Source of the DNA: Streptomyces humidus
GTDB lineage: Bacteria; Actinomycetota; Actinomycetes; Streptomycetales; Streptomycetaceae
Assembly (NCBI RefSeq): GCF_014649655.1
Contig: NZ_BMTL01000009.1
Coordinates: forward strand, 1-64,000
Reading direction: 5' to 3'
DNA: 64,000 bases
Shown here: in pieces, positions 44,779 through 53,127 of the stretch
Position numbering within the stretch: the stretch's first letter is position 1
How the letters are laid out: each line of letters starts with the position of its first letter
Program-made: the position numbers and the translations under genes
Notes under the pieces: model-generated
What the model was told of the DNA's origin: nothing
Seen by the model: the letters and a program-made list of their open reading frames with translations, nothing else
Databases searched by the model: none

Positions 44779-45378
44779 TCAGTTCTCGGAGTCGGACCAA
44801 GACGCCACAAGTGCCCGCCGATCCGGAAAGCGGGGACCGCAGACCATCTCCTGGGTGGGTTCACCGTTGAGCCAGCACACTTGCTCGGGGGCGCCGTCGC
44901 CGGTGTCGAACAGGCAGCACACTCCTCCGCTGTCGGCAGTGAGACCGGTGAACACCTTTCTGATGTTGGCCGACCGCGCAAACAAGCGGCTCATCCCCGA
45001 CGTCGCTGCCCAGCACTCCACCGACGTGTAGCCAGGGTGCAGAAGGGACTCGAACCGGATCGTCGCGTAGATGTACCCGATCCGGATGCGCCCGTCCGCC
45101 TCGGGTTGGGGGCCGCCCGTCTGCGCATACTCGCGCAGTGCGTCATCGACGTCGAACATGAGGGACGTGTCGAGCTCGAGCGTGCTGCTCGTTGAACAGT
45201 CGACCGGCTCGCTCTTGAACCGGGACGTGAACGGGAGGACGAGCCGCTCACCGCTGGGCAGGGTGATCTCAAGCGGCGGCACGGCACGGCCCGGTGGCGC
45301 CAGCGCGGCCAGATTGGCCAACGCCCTGGCGACATTCCGAGGACGCAGACAGATGTCGTAGCCGTAGATCAGCCCCAC
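44779..45378 (-). CDS. Hypothetical protein
   Basis: 199 aa from a GTG with GGGGGGAAAC directly upstream. Begins GLIYGYDICLRPRNVARALANLAALAPPG, contains LPSGERLVLPFTSRFKSEPVDC and IRIGYIYATIRF, ends PDRRALVASWSDSEN. Mixed alpha/beta, four Cys, no membrane segment. Seen in other Streptomyces as I recall, function unknown. No clear partner genes. Confidence 0.65.
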   Translation of the reverse strand: MGLIYGYDICLRPRNVARALANLAALAPPGRAVPPLEITLPSGERLVLPFTSRFKSEPVDCSTSSTLELDTSLMFDVDDALREYAQTGGPQPEADGRIRIGYIYATIRFESLLHPGYTSVECWAATSGMSRLFARSANIRKVFTGLTADSGGVCCLFDTGDGAPEQVCWLNGEPTQEMVCGPRFPDRRALVASWSDSEN

Positions 45379-45523
45379 GTTTCCCCCCGTCTCGGATCGA
45401 ACCGCACCCTCTCACGCCCCGCCCTCCGGGCGCCTGTCGGTTTATGTGGTCCGGAGGAAGTGCGCGATGGCATCGCGGGTGCTCACCAGCGTGGGTGCGG
45501 GCGCTGGAGGGGCGCGGGTGGGG

Positions 45524-45949
45524 TCACACCTTCTTGACGACGATCGTGTCCGGAACCAGTTTCTCCAGGTCGTCGACGTCCGAGGTGAAGACGGTGACCT
45601 GCCCCTTCTGCTGTCGCGCAATGACGGCGAGCACTGCGTCGATCGCGTGCTTGTGGCCGTGCAACTTGGCGTCGGCCAGGAGCCGACGCGCCTGGCGGGC
45701 CTCGTCCTTCCCGATGTCGACGACCTGGAGCCGGGACAGTACCCAGTCCCAGCGCTGCTCGGTCGTTCTGCCGTCGTACGCCTCGACCAGTGTCATCGGG
45801 GAAGTCACCACCTCGGCTTCCCCTCGTGCCGCGAGGTCGAGCCAGGCGATCATCTTCCGGTCGCCGCGTACCGCAAGGGACAGGGCTTCACAGTCCAGTA
45901 CGAAGACACGAAGGAGACGCTGGCCGTGCTCACCGGCTCGCTTCTTCAC
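45524..45949 (-). CDS. PIN-domain ribonuclease toxin (VapC-like)
   Basis: 141 aa. Acidic residues of the PIN active site are visible: VFVLDCEALSLAV (Asp), MTLVEAYDG (Glu), HGHKHAIDAVLAVIA (Asp) and FTSDVDDLEKL (Asp). VapC toxins cut tRNA or rRNA when freed from the antitoxin. GTG start overlaps the antitoxin stop (GTGA), the usual coupling. No truncation seen. Confidence 0.85.
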   Translation of the reverse strand: MKKRAGEHGQRLLRVFVLDCEALSLAVRGDRKMIAWLDLAARGEAEVVTSPMTLVEAYDGRTTEQRWDWVLSRLQVVDIGKDEARQARRLLADAKLHGHKHAIDAVLAVIARQQKGQVTVFTSDVDDLEKLVPDTIVVKKV

Positions 45950-46224
45950 GCAGCCTCTCCGGCGTTGTGCTTTCCGGCGGTTCGACGCCGCTCGTGCTCG
46001 GCGTCGAGTTCCTCCAGCTCGTCGAGCGCTGCCGCATGCTCGTCCTCGGTGACGGGGCCGTGTTCTTCCTGCAGCCAGTCGACCAGTTCCGCGAGCCGGT
46101 CCCGGTCGCGCTTGAAGCGCAGCGCCTCGGCGACGTACGCCGACAGGCCCCGCTCTGCCGCGTCCGCGCGGATCTCGTCCAGGAGATCCGCGGGAATCGT
46201 CACGGTCACCTTCTTTGTCGCCAT
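45946..46224 (-). CDS. Ribbon-helix-helix antitoxin (VapB-like)
   Basis: 92 aa. N-terminal MATKKVTVTIPADLLDEIRADAAERGLSAYVAEALRFKRDRDRLAELVDWL is an RHH DNA-binding unit plus helix. The acidic C-terminus (EDEHAAALDELEELDAEHERRR) would wrap the PIN toxin. ATG 46224 is chosen because the RHH strand follows directly and the start lies inside the operator palindrome; an ATG 12 bases earlier is possible. Confidence 0.85.
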   Translation of the reverse strand: MATKKVTVTIPADLLDEIRADAAERGLSAYVAEALRFKRDRDRLAELVDWLQEEHGPVTEDEHAAALDELEELDAEHERRRTAGKHNAGEAA

Positions 46225-46247
46225 ACAAGAGACCATACTCTTGGTAT
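46222..46247. promoter_or_regulatory. Toxin-antitoxin operator palindrome
   Basis: CAAGAG (46226-46231) and CTCTTG (46238-46243) flank ACCATA. Outer bases ATAC/GTAT also pair with a one-base bulge. It covers the antitoxin start codon and would permit autorepression. Confidence 0.6.
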
Positions 46248-46288
46248 CGCACTCCTTACCAGTGGGTCACGTGATCGACGCTCGACGA

Positions 46289-46750
46289 TCAGGCGGCCGG
46301 GGCGGGGCGTGGGATGCCGTGAAAGACCTGGCTGGTGTGCCAGGAGAGGTGAGTCGCCGCGACGGGGCGGACGCCCGGTTGAGGTCCGATGAGCGGCCGG
46401 CCGGCGAGCGCTACGACGTGCTCGCGGGCGGCGGGGCTGTGGCCGACGAAGCGCTGCGAGACCAGGATGCGGTGACTTCCCCCACTCTCGGCTTCGCTCG
46501 AGCGGGGGGACCCCCATCCGATGCCGAGGACGCCCTTGTCGAAGAGCTTGTGGTGCAGCGAGCACAGGCACAGGCCGTTGTCGACGTCGTCAGGGCCGTC
46601 GAACGCCCACCAGCGCACATGCGCGGCCTCCAGCCCGACCGGCACCGCGCCGATCCTGCCGTCGTAGCCGCAGAAGGCGCACTGGTACTCGTATGCCGTC
46701 AGGACCTCCTCCCGCATCCGGGGATCCCGCCGCCTGCGCACGGCCGAGAA
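46289..46750 (-). pseudogene. HNH domain of a phosphorothioate-DNA-type (ScoMcrA-like) restriction endonuclease, N-terminus missing
   Basis: RRRDPRMREEVLTAYEYQCAFCGYDGRIG, GLEAAHVRWWAFDGPDDVDNGLCLCSLHHKLFDKGVLGI, then VSQRFVGHSPAAREHVVALAGRPLIGPQPGVRPVAATHLSWHTSQVF. This is the C-terminal HNH half of the large type IV enzymes that cut phosphorothioated or methylated DNA, with HNH residues and four zinc Cys. The N-terminal sulfur/base-recognition domains are absent, and unrelated sequence follows upstream. A 39-bp REP-like element interrupts the HNH domain in frame. Confidence 0.78.
46477..46515. repeat. REP-like dispersed element inserted in HNH gene
   Basis: Begins TTCCCCCACTCTCGGCTTCG and ends CTCGAGCGGGGGGACCCCCA. 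Complementary CCCCC/GGGGG ends can fold. I recognise this word from many Streptomyces genomes. It adds WGSPRSSEAESGG to the HNH protein without breaking the frame. Confidence 0.65.
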
Positions 46751-46959
46751 TCGGGCGCTTGTTGCTCGCTCTCGATCTCGACGAGTCGACGTCTCGCGAG
46801 GTGCGGGGCCTCTTGGTCGCCGTGGAAGCTGCGCCTGGCGCAGGTTCGGAGCACTCTGAAAGACGCGCCGGGCGTACTCAGCGCTCTGAAGCATGGCCGG
46901 CAGGACGACGCACTGGAACGACCGGACCAGCTGAGCAGACCGCACCGCGTCATCGAGGA

Positions 46960-47322
46960 CGGCCCCTGAAGGAGTCTCCTCGTCACTTCGTCGCCGCTCT
47001 GCTGGAGGACGAGACCACGGACCTGGTCGACGACGCGGTCCTGGTCGTCGGCGAGCTGGCGGCCACCGCCGTCAAACACACACGGAGCGGCTGGTACCGA
47101 GGATGGTTCCTCGTACTCGTCCACTTCGGGGATGACCTGGTCCGCATCGAGGTCGTCGACCAGGGCGTCGACGAGGAATCCATGGTTCGCAGCGTTACCG
47201 GGCATGTGGAAGAGGACGGCCGCGGGCTGATGCTGATTGCGGCCTGCGTCAAGAACTGGGGTGTGAAGGACCGGCCCTCCGGCGCACGCTGCGTCTGGGC
47301 CGATCTGGTGCGGTTCGGCTAG
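46960..47322 (+). pseudogene. Anti-sigma-type ATP-binding protein, N-terminally truncated
   Basis: ESPRHFVAALLEDETTDLVDDAVLVVGELAATAVKHTRSG, then RIEVVDQGVDEESM and GRGLMLIAACVKNWGVKDRPSGARCVWADL. This is the HATPase_c_2 fold of Streptomyces anti-sigma-like proteins, but the first 25-30 residues and a start codon are missing. The key N-box Asn (normally ELATNAVKH) is replaced (ELAATAVKH), so ATP binding is doubtful. Confidence 0.65.
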
Positions 47323-47349
47323 TGATGGGCGGCTTTCCAGCGGTGATCC

Positions 47350-47835
47350 GTGGTGGCCCGCGAGCAGTGGCGGGTGAGGCCCCGGGGAGTGCCTGGGCGT
47401 CGGGCCGGCTTCTACGTGATCGGTGTTCATCCGGGCAGGCGACTCCCGCCCATTCTGTCCAGGGCCCAGGATCCGGTACTCAGCTGGGAGCACCCTGAGG
47501 GCGAACCGTGGGCGCTGGTGGACCGGCGTACAGGAACGGCGTACCGCGCGGGAGTGGACACCGACTTCGGCACCCCGCACGACGTCGGGTATCTCGGCCG
47601 GCTGCCTCGCCCAGACGGCAACGGCTCCGTCCTGGCCATCGCGGGCATCCACACCGCGGGCTCCCTCGGCGTCGTCCAGCTGCGCGCCTCCGATCTGAAC
47701 ACGCTCTGGGGCCAGGTGGGAGAGCACCGCTTCTCCACGCTGGTGAGCGTCGAGTACGCCCCGGAGACGGACGAACCGCAAACCGTCGAACTGCTCACCC
47801 CCCTCTACCGGCACGACGAGGAGACGACGGCGTGA
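47350..47835 (+). CDS. Hypothetical protein, probably a C-terminal fragment
   Basis: 161 aa. From about residue 20: FYVIGVHPGRRLPPILSRAQDPVLSWEHPEGEPWALVDRRTGTAYRAG, DVGYLGRLPRPDGNGSVLAIAGIHTAGSLGVVQLRASDL, and FSTLVSVEYAPETDEP. This looks like the C-terminal effector domain of a longer Streptomyces regulator usually found upstream of a PP2C-like gene. The N-terminal 20 residues are unlike it. Overlaps the next frame by 4 bp (GTGA). Confidence 0.55.
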   Translation: MVAREQWRVRPRGVPGRRAGFYVIGVHPGRRLPPILSRAQDPVLSWEHPEGEPWALVDRRTGTAYRAGVDTDFGTPHDVGYLGRLPRPDGNGSVLAIAGIHTAGSLGVVQLRASDLNTLWGQVGEHRFSTLVSVEYAPETDEPQTVELLTPLYRHDEETTA

Positions 47836-48487
47836 ACGTCGCCCTCGGCTCGGAGCCTGCCGAACCGGACCGGGAGAACGAGGACTTCGCCGCCGCCGCC
47901 GCGCCGGGAGCGGCTGTCCTCCTGGACGGGGCTGGCGTTGCCGGGGCCGATACCGGCTGCACGCACGGCATCGCCTGGTTCTCCGCGACGCTGGGAGGGT
48001 TGCTGCTGAGCACCATCGCCGCGCACCCGGCCCGGCCTCGCCGACTGTCTGGCCGACTCGATCCGGGTCCTTCGGTCCCTGCATGAGGAGAGTTGCGACC
48101 TGACCTACCGGGCCAGTCCGACCAGTACCGTCGTCGCCGTCCGGGCCAACGCGGGAACTTTGGAATACCTCGTGCGCGGTGATTCAACGCTCCTCATCGC
48201 CGACGAGGACGGGAAGACGACAGCTATCACTGACCAGCGCCTGGACGAGGTCGGCAGGAGGCTCCGCGGGCAGGTCGATGAACTGCCTACAGCTCAACCG
48301 AACACGGCGTCGCCCTGGTCCCCTTCGAAGTCGCAACTTGGGAAACGACGTTGACTGTTCTGAACTCATCCGGGCCGGTGAGCTGATCCGCCGAGTACGG
48401 GAAGCTGAGGGAGGAGTTCCTCACGTTCGCCGGCGGCCGCGGGGCAAGGCGCGGGATGACGCTACGGCCCTTCACTGGTCGCTGTGA
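47832..48487 (+). pseudogene. PP2C-like protein gene broken by frameshifts
   Basis: Frame 1: GTG 47832, NVALGSEPAEPDRENEDFAAAAAPGAAVLLDGAG to about 48030. A +1 shift at the GC run near 48025-48036 moves to LADCLADSIRVLRSLHEESCDLTYRASPTSTVVAVRAN, EYLVRGDSTLLIADEDG. A third frame gives SELIRAGELIRRVREAEGG and RDDATALHW up to TGA 48485-48487. Together these are the start, middle and end of a PP2C-like (NEDF...DG...RDDAT) protein. Confidence 0.75.
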
Positions 48488-48553
48488 GGGCACTCAACCG
48501 GTCCTGAGCGGCATGACTACGGCCAGTCATCACAGAGGGCGTGAACCAGCTTT

Positions 48554-49630
48554 TCATTGGATCAGGTCGGTGTGTGGATGTTCGGGGGAGGCCGGGCAGA
48601 CATAGATCTGCATGTTGTCCGTGCTGCCTACTTCCACCCCCGTCGGCCGCGAGGGAGCCTGGCCCGCGTAGTAGGAACCAGCGAGAGCTGCGGCCTGGTC
48701 TTCCTGCGGAGCCCAGCTGTGACCTTCACCGCCGTGCCACTCCCGGGAAGCGATCGTCAGTAGCGGGACCATCTGCACCTCGCACACAGCGCAGTGCCGG
48801 GGGTTCGGGTCGGTGCGGCCCCAAGGGGGCCAGCCGCCGACCTTCCAGCCGGGTGCGTTGCCCAGGTGGATGGAATAGAAGTCGCGCGGATACTCCGCGT
48901 AGGAGCTGTCCACGTCGACGCCGGCTGCCTGCCACCTGTTCCAGTCCTCCAGCATCCGTTGCAGGTCCGGGCTCAGATCCAGGCTGTTGGGGTATTCGGT
49001 GATCGCTTCCGGCGCCAGCACGCACGGCTCCGGCACGTAACCCGGATAATCCGCCTCGTACGGTTCCGGTGGTGTGGCGAGGATGTCGCCGACCTCCGCG
49101 ACCGACCGCCAGAACAGTGCGGTCGCCGGCTTGTAATTCGGTTCGTGCTCGTACGGGCACCAGAGAATCTGAAGCAGATCGGCCTGCCCGGGCGGTCGCA
49201 ACAGGGGTATGTCACGCAGGAACAGCTGAGCCACGGGCAACATCGGAACCGGGCATTCGGCGGGACTGGGAGGGCCGGCGTCGAGTCGTTCGGCGAGCCA
49301 CGCGGCATTGCGCTCCTTGAGCGCTTCCTCCTCGGGCGTGAACGCGGGACGTCGGTCATCAGGGCGCCACCGGGCCTGCAAGCGTCTCTCGAGCCGCACT
49401 TCGGTCGGTGACTGGCGGAATCCAGTGTCCACATGCAGGTGCGCGTCTTCGCAGTGCGGCCACGGCTCCCCAGCCGGCCACAGCAACGGCCCGCCGACCG
49501 AGCTCTCTCTGACCGAGGGCGCACCCGGACGCGGATGCAGCCGGATGGCAGGTCGCGCTAACGGAGCCAGCTCGGGAAAGACCGCGGTCACCTCGACAGG
49601 CCGCGGCGGAGTAGTACGTACGAAACCCAT
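48554..49630 (-). CDS. DUF1963/YwqG-like protein
   Basis: 358 aa. Features: GGPLLWPAGEPWPHCE (family WP box), VPMLPVAQLFLRDIPLLRPPGQADLLQILWCPYEH, GWKVGGWPPWGRTDPNPRHCAVCEVQMVPLLTIASREWHGGE, and a C-terminal YVCPASPEHPHTDLIQ. The CxxC after the GGWPPWG block suggests zinc. Start set at ATG 49630 (MGFVRTTPPRPVEVTAVFPELAPLARP). Cytoplasmic, function unknown; it is one of the few intact genes in this block. Confidence 0.78.
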   Translation of the reverse strand: MGFVRTTPPRPVEVTAVFPELAPLARPAIRLHPRPGAPSVRESSVGGPLLWPAGEPWPHCEDAHLHVDTGFRQSPTEVRLERRLQARWRPDDRRPAFTPEEEALKERNAAWLAERLDAGPPSPAECPVPMLPVAQLFLRDIPLLRPPGQADLLQILWCPYEHEPNYKPATALFWRSVAEVGDILATPPEPYEADYPGYVPEPCVLAPEAITEYPNSLDLSPDLQRMLEDWNRWQAAGVDVDSSYAEYPRDFYSIHLGNAPGWKVGGWPPWGRTDPNPRHCAVCEVQMVPLLTIASREWHGGEGHSWAPQEDQAAALAGSYYAGQAPSRPTGVEVGSTDNMQIYVCPASPEHPHTDLIQ

Positions 49631-49664
49631 GCCGGCGATCCTGCCACCAGCCACCGACAGTCCC

Positions 49665-50407
49665 CTGCAGCATCTCTCCCCCGCAAGCTCCGCGACCTCA
49701 GCGCGGAAGACGTGGACCGCCGGCTGGCCACCAAGGCGAAGACACTCAGCACGCACACCGTCCAGTCGCTCCACTCGTACCTGAACCGCGCGGTCAAGCG
49801 GGCCATGGCGTGGGACAAGACGAAGCGCAACGTCGGCGAGCTGTGCTCGGTCTCCAAGGGCGAGTCAGGCGGCGGTCCACTCACCTTCGCTCAGGCCGAC
49901 GCAGTTCTCAGGGGCGCTGTGGGTACCTCGATGGACGCGTGCATCGTCCTTGCGCTGCTGACCGGAGCCCGGACCGAGGAACTCCGGGCGCTTACCTGGG
50001 ATCACGTCTTTCTCAAGGGCAAGCCGGATGCCGACCCGCCGCAGCCTCCGCACATCGCCGTCTGGTGCTCGGTCCGAAAGACTAGGGACACCAAGACCCG
50101 GAAGTCCCGGCGCACGCTCGCTACTGCCGGCGCGCTGCGTCGAGGCTCTGTGGCAGCAATTCGAAGATCAGGGCTGGGATCGGCTGGCCGCTGACGAGAA
50201 GTGGGAGGAAGACGGGCTCGTCCTCTCCTCGGCCGTCGGCCAAGCCGCTCGACGCCGCCATCGTCCGCCGCGCCTTCCTCCCGGCTCGTCGGGCACTCCG
50301 GTACGGCCGTGACCGAGGAGGTCTACCGGAAGCAGACCCGGCCGGTCATCCAGACCGGGGCCGTCGCCATGGACGGTATCTTCGGCAGCGATCCGCGGCT
50401 GCCGTAG
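49665..50407 (+). pseudogene. Tyrosine site-specific integrase, broken
   Basis: LSAEDVDRRLATKAKTLSTHTVQSLHSYLNRAVKRAMAW is the core-binding domain. VLALLTGARTEELRALTWDHV carries catalytic Arg. After frameshifts come ALWQQFEDQGWDRLA and RLVGHSGTAVTEEVYRKQTRPVIQTGAVAMDGIFG with the HxG and nucleophile Tyr region. The LRHSF box and the beginning of the protein are missing. Located 117 bp from the 3' end of tRNA-Pro, as expected for an integrase of a tRNA-targeting element. Confidence 0.85.
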
Positions 50408-50473
50408 CTGTCGCAGTCACGCGGTCGAGCACTCAGGAATCGATAGTCACGCAGTTAGACACGCAGCAACGCC

Positions 50474-50506
50474 AGAGGGCCCTTACCGATTCGGTAAGGG
50501 CCCTCT
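50474..50506. terminator. Strong bidirectional terminator next to tRNA-Pro
   Basis: AGAGGGCCCTTACC pairs with GGTAAGGGCCCTCT (14 bp) around GATTC, 18 bp beyond the tRNA 3' end. Confidence 0.85.
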
Positions 50507-50523
50507 GAACTGCTATTCAGCTG

Positions 50524-50597
50524 TCGGGGTGGCGGGATTTGAACCCACGACCTCTTCGTCCCGAACGAAGCGCGCTGCCAAGCTGCGCTACACCCCG
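50524..50597 (-). tRNA. tRNA-Pro (anticodon CGG)
   Basis: 74 nt cloverleaf: acceptor CGGGGTG/CACCCCG, D arm GCGC-AGCTTGGCA-GCGC, anticodon arm CTTCG-TTCGGGA-CGAAG (anticodon CGG), T arm GTGGG-TTCAAAT-CCCGC, discriminator A. CCA is not encoded. Intact although it flanks an integrase remnant. Confidence 0.97.
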
Positions 50598-50639
50598 ATG
50601 TCGCTGCTTGTCCTGCTTGTCGCGGCGACGTCGTTTACT

Positions 50640-51425
50640 TTAGCCCACTGGTGGCCGGAGACGAAATCCGGTTTTGGCACGGTGAGTGATCGGGTTCGGG
50701 CGGGCGTGGTCGAGGGCTACGAGGGCGACCGCGAGGGCGTAGAAGGCGAGGCCGAGCAGGAGGGCGTTGGCCAGGGTGTGCTTGTAGCCGTGGGCCTCGA
50801 CGTCGAGGAACGGGTAGAGATAGCGGCCCGGCGTGCCGACGGCGATCACCTGGGCGCGGGTGAGGGAGAACGCCAGGTAGGCGACGGGGTAGAGCATCCA
50901 TGTCGCGGCCCGGCGCAGGCGCATGTGGCCCGGAGCCGTCAGGAGCAGCCAGTCCAGGACGGCGGCCACCGGCGTCACTGTGTGGAGGAGGTGGCCGGTC
51001 ACCGCGTGCCAGCCCGTGGGGGCGGTGTCGGTGCCGGTCACCGAGAAGGGGACGGACGCGCCGGCGAGGAGCAGGTGGTACACCAGGCCGGTGATCATGA
51101 CGTAGAGGAGCGCGGCCCCGGTCAGGGCCGCGGGGAGCGGCCGGCGGGCCGTCCAGGCGCGGCGGGCGGACAGTAGCGTGACCAGGGCGAGCAGGATGTT
51201 GCTCTGGATCGCGAAGTGGCTCAGGACCCGCGGCGGGCTGCCGAGCATGAGGGCGAGGGTCACGCCCGCCGCCGCCGCGCCGGCCAGCAGCAGGCGGAGG
51301 ACGGCGGCCAGGGGGCGGCGTGCGGGGGCCACCACCGCCGAGGCGGGGACGGAGGAGAGCAGGAGCGCGTGGGTCCGCGGAATCGCAGGCAGATCCGGGA
51401 TGTCCCTGGGTATCGGCGCGGTCAT
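50640..51425 (-). CDS. Pr6Pr-family membrane protein
   Basis: 261 aa with about six hydrophobic segments ([113 protein letters not shown]). The FAIQSN, HTVTP and WxLYPxxYLxFxL...YPFLD pattern is characteristic of Pr6Pr. Ends near the tRNA; probably monocistronic. Function unknown. Confidence 0.88.
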   Translation of the reverse strand: MTAPIPRDIPDLPAIPRTHALLLSSVPASAVVAPARRPLAAVLRLLLAGAAAAGVTLALMLGSPPRVLSHFAIQSNILLALVTLLSARRAWTARRPLPAALTGAALLYVMITGLVYHLLLAGASVPFSVTGTDTAPTGWHAVTGHLLHTVTPVAAVLDWLLLTAPGHMRLRRAATWMLYPVAYLAFSLTRAQVIAVGTPGRYLYPFLDVEAHGYKHTLANALLLGLAFYALAVALVALDHARPNPITHRAKTGFRLRPPVG

Positions 51426-51513
51426 GCCCTCACGTTAGGCAAGCGTGACGAAACGGGCGATACGGGTGGGCTGTCCGGGGGACCCGGAGCGACCTCCGGA
51501 CGGGTCCTTGCCC

Positions 51514-52440
51514 CTACTCCTTCTCCACCAACGTAAGCAACGTCACCTCCGGCGGGCAGGCGAACCTGATGGGGGTGTAGCGGCTCGTGCCGCAGCCCGC
51601 TGAGACGTGCAGGTAGGACGTGCGCCCCTCCGCCGTATGCGTCGACAGGCCCTTCACCCGGTCCGTGTCGAGGTCGCAGTTGGTGACCAGGGCTCCGTAG
51701 AAGGGGATGCACACCTGGCCGCCGTGGGTGTGGCCGGCCAGGATCAGGGGGTAGCCGTCGGCCGTGAAGGGGTCCAGGACCCGCAGGTACGGGGCGTGCA
51801 CCACGCCCATCGAGAAGTCGGCCGACGCCGACGGGCCGCCGGCGACGCGGGGGTAGCGGTCGCGCTTGATGTGCGGGTCGTCCAGGCCCGTCAGCTCCAC
51901 CGACGCGCCCTCGATCTTCAGCACGCCCCGGGTGTTCGTCAGGTTCAGCCAGCCCGCCGCGTCGAATCCGTCCCGCAGGTCCTCCCACGGGTTGTGGACG
52001 ACGTTCGTCGCGGGCGGGTTGCCGTTCAGGCCGTGGCGGCCCTGGGTCTTCTCGAGGAGATAGCGGGCGGGATTGCGCAGCTTGGGGCCGTAGTAGTCGT
52101 TCGAGCCGAAGACGTACGCGCCCGGGAACTCCATCAGGGGACCCAGCGCGTCCAGGGTCTCGGGGACGCCCTCGGGGTCGGACAGGTTGTCGCCCGTGTT
52201 GATGACGAAGTCGGGGCGCAGACCGGCCAGCGAGCGCAGCCAGCGCTGCTTCTTGCGCTGGCCGCCGACCATGTGGATGTCGGAGACCTGCAGCACGCGC
52301 AGCGGCCGCATTCCTGCCGGCAGAACGGGCACGGTGACCCGTCGGAGGCGGAACGAGCGGGTTTCGAAACCCACCGCGTACGTCAGACCGGCGACGCCGG
52401 CCGCAGCAATGGACAGAGGTACTCCGTATCGCGCGCGCAT
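51514..52440 (-). CDS. Membrane-anchored calcineurin-like metallophosphoesterase
   Basis: 308 aa. One N-terminal hydrophobic anchor (LSIAAAGVAGLTYAVGF). Metal-binding motifs in order: QVSDIHMVGGQ (D-x-H), INTGDNLSD (GDN), FGSNDYY (GNHD equivalent with Asn-Asp), ILAGHTHGGQV (GHxH). YaeI/YkuE-type enzymes act on lipid or phosphodiester substrates outside the membrane. The AGCGTSRYTPIRF tail is usual in Streptomyces. Divergent from yqeY. Confidence 0.93.
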   Translation of the reverse strand: MRARYGVPLSIAAAGVAGLTYAVGFETRSFRLRRVTVPVLPAGMRPLRVLQVSDIHMVGGQRKKQRWLRSLAGLRPDFVINTGDNLSDPEGVPETLDALGPLMEFPGAYVFGSNDYYGPKLRNPARYLLEKTQGRHGLNGNPPATNVVHNPWEDLRDGFDAAGWLNLTNTRGVLKIEGASVELTGLDDPHIKRDRYPRVAGGPSASADFSMGVVHAPYLRVLDPFTADGYPLILAGHTHGGQVCIPFYGALVTNCDLDTDRVKGLSTHTAEGRTSYLHVSAGCGTSRYTPIRFACPPEVTLLTLVEKE

Positions 52441-52534
52441 ACCTCCATCGTGTCAGACGCGGTCAACGCCCTTTGCCGCGCCGCCCCTTAAATCGGCGGG
52501 CGTGCGGACGTCCGCACCTGCGACAATCGGACCC

Positions 52535-52999
52535 ATGACCACGCTCAAGTCCAAGCTGCACGAAGACCTCAACGCCGCGATCAAGGAGCGCGACGAGCTG
52601 CGTTCCGCGACGCTCAGGCTGACGCTCGCCGCGATCACCAAGGAAGAGGTCGCGGGCAAGGAGAAGCGCGAGCTCTCCGACGACGAGGTCCTCAAGGTGA
52701 TCACCAAGGAGGCGAAGAAGCGCCGCGAGGCCGCGGACGCCTTCGCACAGGGTGGTCGCGCCGAGTCGGCCGAGCGGGAGAAGGCGGAGGGCGAGCTCCT
52801 CGCCACGTACCTGCCCAAGCAGCTCAGCGACGAGGAACTGGAAGGCATCGTCGCCCAGGCCGTCTCGGAGGCGAAGGCGGGCGGCGCCGAGGGGCCGCGG
52901 GCCATGGGCGCCGTCATGAAGATCGTGAACCCCAAGGTGGCCGGTCTGGCGGAGGGCGGCCGGGTCGCCGCCGTCGTCAAGACGCACCTGGCGGGCTGA
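52535..52999 (+). CDS. GatB/YqeY domain protein
   Basis: 154 aa: MTTLKSKLHEDLNAAIKERDELRSATLRLTLAAI, KKRREAADAFAQGGRAESAEREKAEGELLATYLPKQLSDEEL, GPRAMGAVMKIVNPKVAGLAEGG split across the usual two helical subdomains. The domain resembles the tRNA-contacting tail of GatB amidotransferase; the stand-alone protein's role is unclear. Ends before a very strong shared terminator. Confidence 0.93.
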   Translation: MTTLKSKLHEDLNAAIKERDELRSATLRLTLAAITKEEVAGKEKRELSDDEVLKVITKEAKKRREAADAFAQGGRAESAEREKAEGELLATYLPKQLSDEELEGIVAQAVSEAKAGGAEGPRAMGAVMKIVNPKVAGLAEGGRVAAVVKTHLAG

Positions 53000-53055
53000 C
53001 CCGCCCGGGTCCACCGGCTCCCCCGGAGGGGTCGCCCGCCTCTGGTGGCGCGTAC

Positions 53056-53102
53056 GACGAACGGTCCCCGGCTCCCGTAAGGGGAGTCGGGGACCGTTCG
53101 TC
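53056..53102. terminator. Bidirectional terminator between yqeY and PBP genes
   Basis: Perfect 15-bp stem GACGAACGGTCCCCG/CGGGGACCGTTCGTC extended by six more pairs (GCTCCC/GGGAGT) around a small GTAAG loop. Confidence 0.92.
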
Positions 53103-53127
53103 ATGGGTACCGGCGTCGGCGCCGCTC

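Noticed and set aside
45446..46969. Plus-strand frame opposite the toxin-antitoxin and HNH genes
   Set aside because: Shadow frame; the minus strand has recognisable PIN, RHH and HNH proteins.
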